The notes beneath the pieces were generated by a model. The model worked only from the letters and a program-made list of their open reading frames with translations. It was not told the origin of the DNA and made no database searches. From Inonotus obliquus (lineage: Eukaryota; Basidiomycota; Agaricomycetes; Hymenochaetales; Hymenochaetaceae): a stretch of DNA of 64,000 nucleotides. Both the position numbers and the translations under genes were made by a program. The stretch covers positions 1,426,001 to 1,490,000 of the forward strand of contig JAJHTX010000001.1 of assembly GCA_032164295.1 (NCBI GenBank), in the 5' to 3' direction. This document shows, in pieces, positions 1 to 11,913 of the stretch (positions are counted from its first letter, which is position 1; each line of letters opens with the position of its first letter).

Positions 1-2020
1 GCTTCGCGTAGCTCTCCGAACCTCAATACCAAGCCTTCAACCAATGCCTCCAGGAAAGACCGCTCTTCTCCCAACCAGTCGTCTCTAGATCTGCTACAGT
101 CGGCACATGATTTTCCTATTTTGCGCTGGTTTCGTGGCGAGTCCCCTACAAGTCATGGTTCCTCGTCCAGTTCCCCTCCTAGTTCTCCCCCATCCGCACT
201 TAAGGAAGCCTTAGAAGAGGAATTCCCTGGCTCTCCTTCATCATCATATCCACATACCGGACTACAGAGGCCACCACCTGCATGTTTCCCGCAGCAAATG
301 AATGGACGCATGGCCGTCCGACGCTCGCCCCCTTTCCTAGAGAGCCTCGCCCGTTCCACGTTGCCAACTGCTTCCGTGACACGACCTCAACCCGTTTTTC
401 GCCAGCCTACTGGCCACTCATACTCAGCTAGTGAGGGAGAGTTTGGCATCTACGCAGCAGACACGTCCTATATCGACATAACTCAGTCTCCACCGACGCA
501 TACCTCTGTGGACACCCTCCGCCGGATCCGTGACAGAGGAATTCCTCTTGCTACAGACATAGAAACACCGAGTTATGCACGGCCATTCAGTACCACATCC
601 CCTACACGCTGGTGGTTCGGGAAAGAGGATAAGGCTGATGTGGATGAATTACTGGACGAGAGTGACCGGGAAGAGGCTCGTATACGCAAGAAATGTAAGT
701 TCCGCTTCGTGCTGCAAAGCTTGTGCATGTCTAACATGTTCCAGACCTCGCACCAAAGAATCCCGTTGTATTCTGTCATGGGCTTCTCGGTTTTGATAAT
801 GTTAAGATTGGACCTGCTATTGCTCCTATGAACGTGACACACTGGAGAGGAATTAAAGAAGTGCTTGAAGCGCGAGGCATTGAGGTGCTCGTTACGCGTG
901 TTCCCGCAACGAGCAGTCCTATGGAACGTGCTAAGGTGCTGGAAGCACGCATCTCTGAAGTTTATCCTGGCCGAGCTGTTCATTTAATCGGTAGGTGCAC
1001 ATTGCTCCCTGTGCCTTACTCGCACACACTGATACGACGTAATAGGTCACAGCATGGTACTTACTTGGTTTCAGTTCTTGATAACATTTTCTGATCTGAG
1101 ATGTCATTAACAGGGAGGGCTAGACTGTCGCTACTTGACTTCCCATCTCAAGCATAGAAAGTTTGACGTACTCTCAATCACAACAGTGGCTACTCCACAT
1201 CGAGGCTCGTCCTTCGCCGATCACTTCATTGCAACTGTTGGGAAGGAGCGCCTTCCATCTTTTGTGTCTCTACTTGACTTGCTTCCAAACGGTGGGGGTG
1301 ATGGGAAGGCGTTTGAAAGTCTTACAATTGAGGCCATGCGCAAGTTCAATGAGGAGACGCCAGACGTTGAGGGCGTGCGGTATTTTAGTTGGGGTGCCGT
1401 ATTTGACCCGGGACTACTAGACGTCTTCAAGTTAGTCGTCTCCCCCTTCGGCCTGACCATTGACACCAGATGAAACTAAACCTGCGCCCCTATAGATGGT
1501 CGCATTCAGTAATCATGGAGAAGGAAGGACCTAATGATGGACTGGTGTCCGTGCACTCGTCAAGATGGGTGAGTGATACAATCGCGTCTTCTGATGACGT
1601 GCCGACTGAATCTTCCTTTATCTGTAGGGGACGTACCTCGGCACGCTTGAAGATGTTAACCATCTCGACCTTATTGGATGGATGAACGCTGCACGATACA
1701 AGTGGGCAGAACTCACGGGTCGGGAGATCAGGTTTAAGCCTGCAACGTTTTATCTCGGTGTCGCAGACCACTTGGCGCGACACGTTGAAGGTCAAAGCAC
1801 TGCCCCACCAGATAGTAGCGGGAGCAGCGGTAAGGTTTGTAATGAAGAAAGTTCTGAGCCGGTGGCAGAATCTTCCAGGGCTGGTGCAGGAGTTAAAACA
1901 ATTGAAGGAGTGGAGAATCACGGACCACGGACCCCAAGCCGTACCCCTCCTCCAATACGGATACCAGAATCTAAGTCCCATGATTCTCCAATACAATCCT
2001 CTCCAAAGCCGCAATCGTGA
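1..2020 (+). CDS. Tgl2-type triacylglycerol lipase, 5' partial
   Basis: Alpha/beta-hydrolase lipase, probably cleaving triacylglycerol esters. The reading frame is already open at base 1, so the start lies upstream. Exons: <1-694, 745-990, 1046-1056, 1114-1430, 1496-1568, 1628-2020; all phases close. The first ~220 residues are Ser/Pro-rich and look disordered. The catalytic domain starts at PVVFCHGLLGFDNV. The nucleophile elbow GHSMGG has its Ser inside an 11-nt micro-exon, the acid is likely the Asp of GPNDGLV, and the His is in DVNHLDLIGW. These three motifs match the Tgl2-like family. The C-terminal ~60 residues are low complexity. The substrate is inferred from family only. Confidence 0.85.
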
Positions 2021-2514
2021 TTGCCCTCGCATTCATCAGACCTTTAGCCTACCACGACACCAACACGGACCCAACATTCATTATTATCAAGTAGTTTATA
2101 TTAATCTTGCAAGTTATAGCTATGTGATGTAATCTAAAGTAAAGTATAAGATGTTCGATCAGGGAGAATGATTGGGTTTAAGTGAGATCGGCGGGGGATG
2201 TCCCCGTGAGCAAAAGAGGATTGATCATTATACACTAATCTTACGCCGAAGTGAACAAATATTCCCCGCGTCCATGTCCGAGTATTTCGGCCTCTTTGCA
2301 CTTCACACGGCATCGATCTCTTTCTACCTATCGCGTCCGAGTCTCTCTCGCTCTCTCTATCGTTCTTGGTTCATCTACCCCCTGCTCTAGAAACATCCAC
2401 CTATCTCAGTTCCAGTGAGCTAAATCGAATCACGTTCAATTCCAGTCATCTGTGTTTGCTACTTTCTTCTCTCTCTCTCTCCGTACGATATATATAATTG
2501 CCATTTGGAAAGAT
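2021..2514. other. Intergenic
   Basis: 3' flank of the lipase and promoter of the S-formylglutathione hydrolase gene; CT-rich runs at 2330-2365 and 2460-2480 resemble fungal core-promoter pyrimidine tracts. Confidence 0.5.
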
Positions 2515-3758
2515 ATGGCTACCGAGTTTAAGGAAGAGTCCAAGAACAAGGTCTTTGAAGGTACTCTTGCAAAGTACTCCTTTAAGGTGTGTGGTATGGT
2601 ATATAAGCGAGCTAAGGCACTATGATCGTCTACGTGCCTTGCCCTGCACTCGATGTATGCTAAATTAGATCTCTTGTTACGCTGCAGTCTGAAGCACTCG
2701 GAGGGACGAAGGCGAACTTCAACCTCTTCCTCCCAGCAAACGCCTCTCCGACGTCCAAAGTTCCCCTGCTTACGTACCTAGCAGGCTTAACTTGCACCGA
2801 AGATAACGGGTGAGCTGGCACTTCCTTTCTATGACCACTTTGGTACTCGATGAACTGACTATATGCGCACACACCCTCCCTGCTTAGAGCTCAGAAGGGT
2901 GGATTTTTCAAGGACGCGGCGTCAGAAGGTATCGCTATCCTCTTTCCGGATACTTCCCCTCGAGGCGCCGGAGTTGAAGGAGAGGATGATGACTGGGTAT
3001 CGTCATTTCCTTTACTCTTTTTATTTATGTTCCGTTGCATTTGGCACGCTTGTTTACCACATTATAGGATTTCGGCACAGGCGCAGGATTCTACCTTGAT
3101 GCGACGAACCCAAAGTACTCAAAGAACTACAATATGCTCACATTCGTCACGAAGGAACTCCCCTCCGTCCTCGCAGCCCAGGGTCTCCCGATCGACCTCT
3201 CTCGCCAATCCATCTTCGGTCACTCCATGGGCGGACATGGCGCACTCACAATCTATCTTGCTTCCTCTCCAGGCACTTACCGCTCTGCTAGTGCTTTTGC
3301 TCCAATCTCGAACCCAACGAAGTGCCCATGGGGTGAGAAAGCGTTCAAGGGCTACCTAGCCGGTGGAATTGAGGAAGCCCGCAATCGATACGATGCGACG
3401 GAGCTAATCCGTGGCGTTAAGGATCCTGTACACATTTTAATTGACTACGTACGTCCCAGTGGTACCCTCCGCAGCATGAGGGGTATATGCTGACGGTTTA
3501 TCGAATAGGGAACGGGAGATAACTTCTACAAGCAAGCCCAGTTGCTCCCCGAGAACTTCTTGAAAGCCGCAAGAGAAGCTGGGCACGACGAGGTCGAGAT
3601 ACGCGTACGCAGTCAGGAGGGATATGATCATAGTTATTATTTTGTAAGAATATGCAGTCCAGCCGCAGAGGATCGTTGGTTGATATCTAATCTTGTCGTA
3701 GATTTCGACTTTCGCAGCTGACCACGTCCATTTCCACGCCAACTTCCTCAAGGCATGA
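2515..3758 (+). CDS. S-formylglutathione hydrolase (esterase D)
   Basis: Hydrolyses S-formylglutathione to glutathione and formate, the second step of glutathione-dependent formaldehyde detoxification in the cytosol. Six exons: 2515-2586, 2688-2809, 2888-2996, 3068-3448, 3509-3643, 3702-3758, giving 291 residues, normal for the family. Visible family marks are LAGLTCTEDN near the N-terminus, QKGGFFKDAASEG, the nucleophile motif GHSMGGHGA (Ser near residue 154), the acid Asp in GTGDNFY and the His in GYDHSYYF. The start is the first ATG after a CT-rich leader. It ends 249 bp before the convergent checkpoint-kinase stop. Confidence 0.95.
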
Positions 3759-4006
3759 GTATCTGACGGATGTTCGGCACGGAGCACAGCTTAAACAAGC
3801 CAGCATCTTGAGTACTCGTATTAATGATTATAGCAGGGGGAGAGATGTATCAAATACAGTCAGACGTCAGTCTTGTAACATCAAGCCCAGATGGAGACCT
3901 CTCTAAATTAGCGCATTTCACGACGAGTAGACTCCGACTCAGGTGAGGGATTGAAAAGGTCAAGGAGCCCGAAGAAACAGGGTTCATTGGTTGAACAATC
4001 TTCCAC

Positions 4007-6180
4007 TCAGCTATGGATGCGTTCTTTGTAGTCGTGCACCAGTTCCTCAAGGTCTCTCGTGATCCATTGGCTCCGCAAAGCATCCTGAATAGTCATTCTT
4101 CCAGTATGGTCGCGGATAAGAAGCCTTTCAACCAGAATCTTGGCTAAAGAACACATGATAAGCACTCGTTGAACGAGCAAATGGCATATCTAGCAAGTTT
4201 TACCGTCCAGCATGTCATCCCAAGAGTTGGAAAATTCCACGAAACAATTGATGATGCGTGATTTAACAACCTCTTCACTGACCAGAGATGCCTGTGAAAA
4301 ACGCGACATCTGTGATTTAGCACATCCCCGATATTGTGCAACTTCTTTGTCTTGGTAGTCAAACGGGTGCATTCCCCTGTATGCAAAACTGAGCTCAATA
4401 GTATTAGTCGTGCAGCTTTACTCACTCACGTCAGCATGATATATATTATGAGACCGACACTCCAACAATCTGCAGGAAGCCCTACGTACGAGAGTTCCTT
4501 ATTGTCAAGCGCCAGTACACCTTCTGGAGGTAGGTAGGAGACTGTGCCACAGACAGTCATGGTTTCTTGATATGCCCTTGTTCTTGCAAGACCGAAATCT
4601 GCAATCTGTACACGAGGGAATGGCCCAGGTGCATAAAGGAGAACATTTTCGGGCTAAAATTCAGTTAGCAGCACTCCGAACGTAGATAACTTGGCTGAAC
4701 CTTTATATCTAGCCAAAAAATGAGGAAGGCCAATACTAAGTATCACTGGAGTGACATACCACGGTGTGATATTGAGCGGTCGTGTAGATACTCAATTGCT
4801 TTGAAAAGCTGATATGTTATGAACTTGGCCTCTGCTTCGTCCAATCGAAATCGATGCGCAGTATAAGTGAAGAGATCTCCACCCGTGCAGAGCTGTGCCA
4901 ACGGTAATTAGGGTCTTATTTTTAGTTCATCTGTCCAAACAAAGTCATACCTCAAGGAATATGTGACTAGGGTCCGAATGATATCATCAATGACAGAAGC
5001 AGGAGAAATGCACACGTACAGCCAGCCCGCTTTGTTGTTTATTTCCACATCCAATATTCCGCATATATTAGGCTGCGACGGCAGTGTAAACTTTAGGATT
5101 GTCTACTTCACGAAGAGCCGACTCACATGTTTGAGCTTTCGTAGTATGTTGACCTCCTTGACGGCTTTCTGCATTTCATCCCTCCCTCGCGACTTGGTGA
5201 TCACTGTCTTGCAGGCGACTTGTCGAAATGAGGTAGAATCGAAGGCCAAATGCACAGAGGCGAAGGAACCACTGTTTGAGAGCGAAGTTAGGAATTAATG
5301 AGCGACAAGGTGGTTTCTCACCTTCCGAGACAATGCGACATTATCGTATAACATCCTACTGTTAAATTCTAAAAATGAAGAAGCCTGTCGGCGATTGAAA
5401 TCAAAATCTCTGAAGAACTCACTTTGTACACGCCTCGAGGAGGCGTAGGTTCAAAGATATTGGATTTTTCGCGGGGCTCTTTAAGAACGTGAATGCACTT
5501 GAAGACTGACAAGTATCGATGGTTAGCTCTCTCGAAATGAGGTTGAGAGTACTTGTATTTACCTCGAGAATGTGGAATTTCAATTTCGTCGCCATCCATC
5601 ACTATGGCTGCATTGCGACGTAGCTTGTAGCCGTTCAAAATAACTCCATTGGTTGAGCCATCCTGAGGACTTCGTGAGTTGAGGTTAGAAGTTGTTTTCA
5701 TTCATTCTTACATGACAGGAAACCAAGACACCTCCGGAGCTTGAGAGTACGCTGTCAGTGAAATAGATGGTAAATTAATGGGCGGAGGAAAAAGGTGCAT
5801 ATCATAATTACGCGTAGAATTTGCAGTGAACACTGGAGACGACCTTGTCCTCAATGACATATGTGCTAGCATCCCATCAGTGCCACTTCCTCATGAGTCG
5901 TGGTTGAGTCACCATTCATGAGGATTTCTTCCAATAGTAACTGGCTTGTCCAGTGTCAGCAAGATAACTGATAACGTGGGTCATAAGTCAATTACAAAAC
6001 TTATTGGTTATTACTGACAACATTACCTTCCTGGCGACCAGCTTTATTTGTTGTAACAAGTCTGGCGCATTCGACGGGTCTTGCTTCCGCCACTCTTCGC
6101 GACTTGAAAACAATATCAGATTCAAAAGGCTCATCCAAGAGACGACGCCTCTTTCCGGAAGAAAATGTTGTGGCAGGCAT
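4007..6180 (-). CDS. FHA-domain checkpoint kinase, Chk2/Cds1/Rad53 type
   Basis: Ser/Thr kinase of the DNA-damage and replication checkpoint. Fifteen exons (minus strand): 6180-6027, 5967-5913, 5865-5812, 5751-5712, 5662-5563, 5505-5423, 5368-5322, 5271-5127, 5072-5014, 4966-4951, 4892-4760, 4708-4701, 4653-4430, 4376-4204, 4143-4007; 475 residues. FHA domain about residues 58-150 with GRNP, SSVHC and DGSTNG, the phosphothreonine-binding loops. Kinase domain about 165-440: GSGSFASV loop, ACK lysine, HRDIKPEN catalytic loop, DFGLAR. Exons of 16 and 8 nt are required; the 8-nt one supplies the D-I-K of the catalytic loop. Two ACGCGT boxes lie 40-54 bp upstream. No long C-terminal tail is seen. 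FHA-then-kinase order fits Cds1/Chk2. Confidence 0.92.
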
Positions 6181-6219
6181 GAAGTGTAGTATACTCGCAA
6201 AGGAACAGAACGAAACGAA

Positions 6220-6234
6220 ACGCGTAAGACGCGT
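6220..6234. promoter_or_regulatory. Pair of MluI cell-cycle boxes upstream of the checkpoint kinase
   Basis: Two exact ACGCGT hexamers at 6220-6225 and 6229-6234, 40-54 bp upstream of the kinase start codon. In fungi ACGCGT is the MBF binding site that drives G1/S transcription. Binding here is inferred from sequence only. Confidence 0.5.
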
Positions 6235-6457
6235 TGTTTGCGCTTGTTTGATGTTGGCTAATTGAACCTGCCTCGCACTTGTTCAAATACAAAATTGCAC
6301 TAAGCTACACGTTACAGTACAAGGTAAATGGGTAGACTGTCATCAGCTTGAACTACATTACGAATGTCATCATGGTATGAAAGAGTTCAGTATCAAGAAA
6401 ACATCACAGCACATACAAGAAGAACCGAGTAAGACGAAATATACCGAAAGTTCGCCA

Positions 6458-8538
6458 TCATATTTTACCGCGCTTACTGAGTTTCCTGCCTGTCTTGGGA
6501 AGGTTGGACTCTTGTTCTGGCGTAAGACTCTTTCCGAAGCCCAATCCTAGTCCAAAGAAGCCCTTCGTGGAGGGCATGCGTTCCGGAGCCAGGTGCTTGT
6601 GCTGCTGGTGCTCTGTACCCGTGCTCGCTCTTTTCTTGAGGAAATTTCCCTTTTTAGGATCGTGAATGGGTATGACAGCAGCAACGGGCTGACTAGGCGG
6701 GGGTGGTCTAGCGGGGTCACCATTTTGGCCCGTTCTACGCATCAATTCGCTGGGCAATGTATAACTGGTATTCTGATTCTGCGACTGAAGGGGTGTTGGC
6801 ATAACTATCCTCTTTGGCCGATGCCGATCAGCCGCCGATGGGGGAACACGGGACATCCCAGATGAAGAGGTCGAGTATACACTAGCAGACGATGGATAGA
6901 CAGGCTGACTGATAGAACGCGAAAGGGAAGAACTCTGCTGCGGAGGTTGCTGAATCGATGCTCTTTCCTGTTGCATCCTCGGGTGAGAGTACGCGACTGC
7001 ATCGGGGCGCAAATCTGATCTGGATGCGTTGGTGGATGTAGATGGAGAGTTGTTACGGACATCGGCTTGATAAGGTGGTCGTTGAACATCCCTTGGTGGC
7101 ATATCTGATGAAAATTGTGCATAATCATCATACAGTTGCTCCGGTAAGAAACTATTGATATTTCGCACATCTCCTCGATAAACGTTTCGGGGAGGAATGG
7201 CATGACTATGCAAGACCGGCTGCTCTTGTTTATAAGTGGGTTGCTCAGCAGCAGGAGATAGGTATGGCCCAGTTGGAACGGTCGAAAGACGCTCAGGAGG
7301 CGTCGTTTGACTCCTTGATGGCGGTACTCTGGTCAAGAACTCGCCAGGCTTCAAATTTAACCTGAAAGGAACTGGTTGTGGAGGCGCATTTAAAGGAGTC
7401 GTAGCCACTAGTACGTGCTGTTTCGGAGGCGGCTAAAATCTCGTTAATACAGCGGTTTAATGAATGAATGAGCACAACAAACCTGATGCCGACGATCAAA
7501 GGGTACAACGCGCCGCGGCGGAGTGTCTACCTTACCCCGCACTTCATATGGGCCTCTATGATGCAGGGGAACACCGGAAGGCGTACTTTCGTCTAGCTCG
7601 TCTATGCGATCTAATTCGGCTAGGACACGGCGAGGTGTAGAAGTAGAGGCGTTCCCTGTGGTGTTTCCCCGGCGTGGGAGATGCGGTCGTTCGGTGTTCG
7701 TTCTCGCCAAAGGCTCACTCATCGTACGCGTGGTCGATGAAGGTAGCGTTGTGCTTCGAAGAATGCTGGTGGTATTCGGTCCCTGCCCTGATCGTGGTGG
7801 TACATCTGCGGTTGTTTGCGCTGTCACGGGCAGTCCTTGATGTGGACGTAGAGACATGGGTATATTGCGATCTGGCACGCTTTCGGAGACATCCCTATCA
7901 TCGTTCAAATAAGCTAGCAGTTCTTCTGGCTCCGCCACATCGTCGTGTTCGCTTTGCTGAGGGAGAGCAGGGAAGCTTGAGAACGGAGTTGGCGTTGGGG
8001 AATAGGAAGCTTGCGCTCTTTCACGGATATGGCTCGAGTCTTGCACGCCTTCATTAGAGTAGTTAGAACTCAACGAAGCAGTAGACGCATTCTGTGGCTG
8101 CGAACGCCCTAACGATCCGGTCTGATTTAGACTGGGTACGCTATCGTCATACGACGGGGGTGGCTCATCCTCAGTGTCTTGAGAAACCGATCGTGATGGA
8201 GGAGCGTCCTTGTTCATATCTTCTTTGCGTAGATTAGCTATCAGCGACGAGCCATCGTGGTCGGGATGATGAAATGGATCGCTTGAGAAGGCGGGATCAT
8301 TTGGATCAAAAAATGTTACCAGGGAGGAGTTCTGTGACGGCCGTCGGATTGCGGATTCGATTGAGTTGGAGAGGCCATCGTTAAATGCGCTGACTACAGA
8401 CGGTGAAGACGGAGCGCTATCTTGTGGAAGACCAGGAGTCCTTGGACGACGTTTGGTTAAGCGCAAAGGTTCCGTCTTGGATGGTTTCGACACGGACGCC
8501 CAGTGATCTGAAGGGTTATGACTAATAGAATGGGGCAT
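6458..8538 (-). CDS. Hypothetical disordered Ser/Pro-rich protein
   Basis: I do not recognise this protein. Two exons, 8538-7483 and 7432-6458, joined in phase 0 across a 50-nt intron, give 676 residues. Composition is dominated by Ser, Pro, Thr, Gln and Arg with no predicted globular domain, signal peptide or membrane segment. Visible features are a PPPSYDD motif near residue 125 (PPxY-like, a possible WW-domain ligand), an acidic stretch EPEELLAYLNDDRD near residue 205, and a basic C-terminus ending KTGRKLSKRGKI. It lies tandem to the kinase, 277 bp upstream of its start. A scaffold or regulatory role is possible, but nothing shows it directly. Confidence 0.75.
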
Positions 8539-9114
8539 GAGCTGATGATGGTATGGTCAATCTAGATAGATAATGTGACCACCACTATTCAGTTCTCAAC
8601 GCTTTGAACGAGGGACTTGGGTGGAGGTAGGAACGGAATGAGTGGGCTATCTATCGTAGGACGGGAGGACAGGGTCGATGCTCAGGAGCTCAAGGTTAAG
8701 GCCTGCCAGTGCCACCGAGGCAATATCAAAGAGGAATGCTGTCATCACGGTAGCCATCCCCATATGAATACTCGCTCCGGGTATAATTATTGTTGTTCTT
8801 CTCGACTCACGCCTACCAACTTAGCCAGTCACATACCCATCATTGCACGCGGTAACTATGTTAGACTCAACACAAAAGCGGATACAGATTTGCAAATGCT
8901 GGAATAAAATAACAGTTGCTATGCACGAAAACTGAAGACAAAAAAGTGTCCATAAAGATACCAGCATAGTGGGCAAAGGGTCATAGAAGCGCATGGGAAG
9001 CATAGGAAGCATAGGAAATAGGAAACATAAGAGATCGGACAAGACAGATAGCGCGGCAATTTTGGTATAAAGCAGGTGAAAATGCGAGGGCGTATCAAAG
9101 GGATCATCTCAGAC
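8539..9114. other. Intergenic, promoter side of the disordered-protein gene
   Basis: No supported gene. Contains a short imperfect tandem repeat of about 10 bp (AGCATAGGAA type) at 8991-9026. Confidence 0.6.
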
Positions 9115-11447
9115 TCAGGCGGTTGTATGCTCCGTGCGAATCGCAAATATCGCCCAAAACCTGAAGAGGCTCAGCAATCTCAGAAGAATAGGCGGTGATA
9201 TGGCGCTCAGAATGTCCGCCATATATGTGGTGGGTCGGGCAATATAGCCGTCCGGTGGTGAGCCCGTCTGACCGTCCGAAGTACTTTCCAGTTCAAACTT
9301 TTCCCTAATTGGAGACGTGGAAGCATTGGCGGTCACTTTCTCCGGGGTCGGCAGTGTCTCTACAAGCTTGGAGACGAGAAGCGGTCGGACGTCCACAGCC
9401 CGTTCGACTACTCTTGGCCTTGCGTCGACCTGCTGGTCGCGTACAAACGGCCTAGCATCAACAGCTTCATCCCGCATGTCTGAAGGAACGGGCTTAGTTG
9501 AGATGTTCTTGTGGCGAACATTGACCTTCGTCTGCGTGCCAAAATTCTTGGTCGGAGGCGTCGCCTGGACCGCACGGCTCACGGTTTTTAGTAACGGCGG
9601 TGTCCCGGGGAGTCGAACATAAGAAGGTAAAGAAGTTGGATCGCTTGGTGCTACGGGGCGACGATCAAAGCTATGGACCTGACTATGTCTTCGCTCGTGA
9701 AGACGAAGCTGCTGAAGCTGGGGGAGAATTTCGTTGACACGCTGCCATCCTAAGCTGTGTGCCTCGATGTAGCCTGGCCTATTCTTCTCCCGGAAGAACT
9801 TCAGGTTGTCAAGGAACGGTACGAAATGGCTGAGGTGAATAGCAACATTGAACGGATCCTCCACCCATGAATGACCGAGGTGCAACGTCGTGAGGGTACG
9901 CGATGATGTCTCGATTTCGAAGAGAGTCTGGTTCTCCGTTCGACATGCATGGATTGGCAAATGCAGCGTGTGTAGCCGCTGACATCCCGCCGTCAACAGG
10001 GCCAGGCCCGTTAAGGTCACTTTAGGAGGACCAGATGCGAGGGGCCAACGCGAGAGAGGGCAGAGCTTGACTATTTCAAGGTTTGGACATGCTGCTGCAA
10101 GGTGCTGCAAATCCTGGTCCAAGAAGATACGCGACTGCGGGAGATCGACTTCAAAGCGAGTTAGGAGCGGGAAGATGACTCTTGACTGCTCTGTATTTTC
10201 TAACCCGTCAAGGCGTATACGACGAGCGTTAGACTCTCCGCGCGTAGTTGAACGAATTAGATCCGCAAATCGCGAATTGCTTGATGGCGAAATCATAAGC
10301 GACTGAAGGCTAGTCTTGAACTGCTTGCTGATAGTCAACCACAACGATCGCCATCCATTTACATCTTCTGGCTCGTCAAGACATAGTTCGATGGTTTGGA
10401 GAGGTGCCATAATGCGCGCAAGGAAGTTTGTGGCCGAACTCAGTTCACCACTATCCATTCGATCCTCGTTAGGCGAAATACTAAAGAAAGGATGGCCAGA
10501 CACACCTAATACTCAGATGGCGCAGCTGCTTAAATCCCGGCTCCGTTCCAAAGTTTACTATGACAGTAGATTCTGCCGCAGAAAGCGGTGTCATTACGAA
10601 GTCAGGGGAGGAGAATCCTGGAGATGCTTTTCCCGACGAAGGAAGTCCATTGAAGAAGCTAGCAATAACACCATCTGACCGGTCACCGACATCGATCTGA
10701 AGGCTTCCGAGAGACGGAATAGAGGATAGCCAGCGTCCAATAGAAGGCGAAAGCGCTCCAGGCGTCATGAGTGTGACCTTTTCCAGGGTCGTCTGCTGCT
10801 GGAGGAGGCGAGGCAGGTAATGTGGCAAACGTGTCGGTGAGGTAATGGATAATGCGGTTAGTCGCGTGCTCGCCGAGAGCACCGTCAAGTATTCAGCGAG
10901 GTCTTCCTGAGCAACGCCACCACCGACATCGAGAGTCACTGAACGCAGTTGCGGGTTCAAGAACAGCTTGCTCCTCTGTAGTCCTTCACTGGACTCGCAC
11001 TTCCAATGGAGAGCTCTGAGATTCGGAAGAAGATACTCCCGCGGCTTCGTCTTCTCGATAACAGAGAAGATGCTCGGATGGACGTTGCCTATACTCTCGT
11101 TGTACGTGATTTTACGAACTCGGTCGCCATGGACGAGGACACGGTCCCAATCATCTGGTCCTGGCAGTTTTTCCTGAACAGGCATTAGTAATGCAACAAC
11201 TGAAGTATGCCCTGTCACTTACAAACCCTTGTCCTGGTCGTCGTGCCCGCTTGAAAAGATATCCTGGCATAAGTGACAGGAGTGGCAGCAATGAATCAAG
11301 CTCTCTCCATAGGGCATTTAACGCCATCTCCGAAACGGCTCTGCATGTCCGCGAAATCCGCGATACAGTGCGGCGACCGCCTGGCGAGTCCAGGATGTAG
11401 TCGAGAAAAAACCTGGTCAGTTCCGGGTCCTTGAGCAGTTGCAACAT
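9115..11447 (-). CDS. F-box/leucine-rich-repeat-like protein
   Basis: Probable substrate-recognition subunit of an SCF ubiquitin ligase, of the large basidiomycete F-box family. Exons 11447-11223, 11173-10506 and 10450-9115 give 742 residues. Residues ~10-60 resemble the degenerate F-box of this family (LDYILDSPGGRRTVSRISRT, then ALWREL). Residues ~90-520 form irregular leucine-rich repeats (LRALHW, LRSVTLDV, LTALSIT, LHTLHLP, LTTLHLGHSW). The C-terminal ~200 residues are low complexity with three VDARP/VDVRP units. The end is a hydrophobic helix-like stretch (ILLRLLSLFRFWAIFAI). Intron 2 (10505-10451) has a CTAAC branch site and restores the frame. The substrate is unknown. Confidence 0.75.
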
Positions 11448-11913
11448 AGTGAGTCGAATCTCGATAACAGATAGTAAATAAACTGAAGCCTTGTGAGATA
11501 TGGATACAGAGAAGTCTAAGCAGACAATCGGAAGGCTGTAATGCTTGTAGCATATATATAACCCAAGTAATTTGAACGTGTATTGTGCATGTAATCCGCG
11601 TCTAGGTCGTGCCTCACGGGCATGCGTGATGGAGTCTCAGTTTCTCCTTGATTCTCGGTTCCTTCTTGATGCAGTTGACGAAACTAACTACGCTTAGACC
11701 TGCGTAAATGCATGTATAGAGGCAGGACCCGTTGGATTAGAGCGTCTAGTAAGGCAGGTGATGAAATTAATGAATCTAGTCACAGCATGCAAGGAACACG
11801 TGTACACTATAGCAACTTCACAGCGTGCTTAGGACGTGTTTCGAGTCCTAAGTAGCACATAAGAACGGTTGACAGCAAGCTTTGGTGCATAAGCGACCGA
11901 GGCCTTACCTAAA
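11448..11913. other. Intergenic
   Basis: Promoter region of the F-box gene and 3' flank of SLD2. I see no gene, repeat or structured RNA here. Confidence 0.6.

Noticed and set aside
573..983. Minus-strand open frame of 136 codons opposite the lipase.
   Set aside because: Lies antisense to spliced, conserved lipase exons and has low-complexity content.
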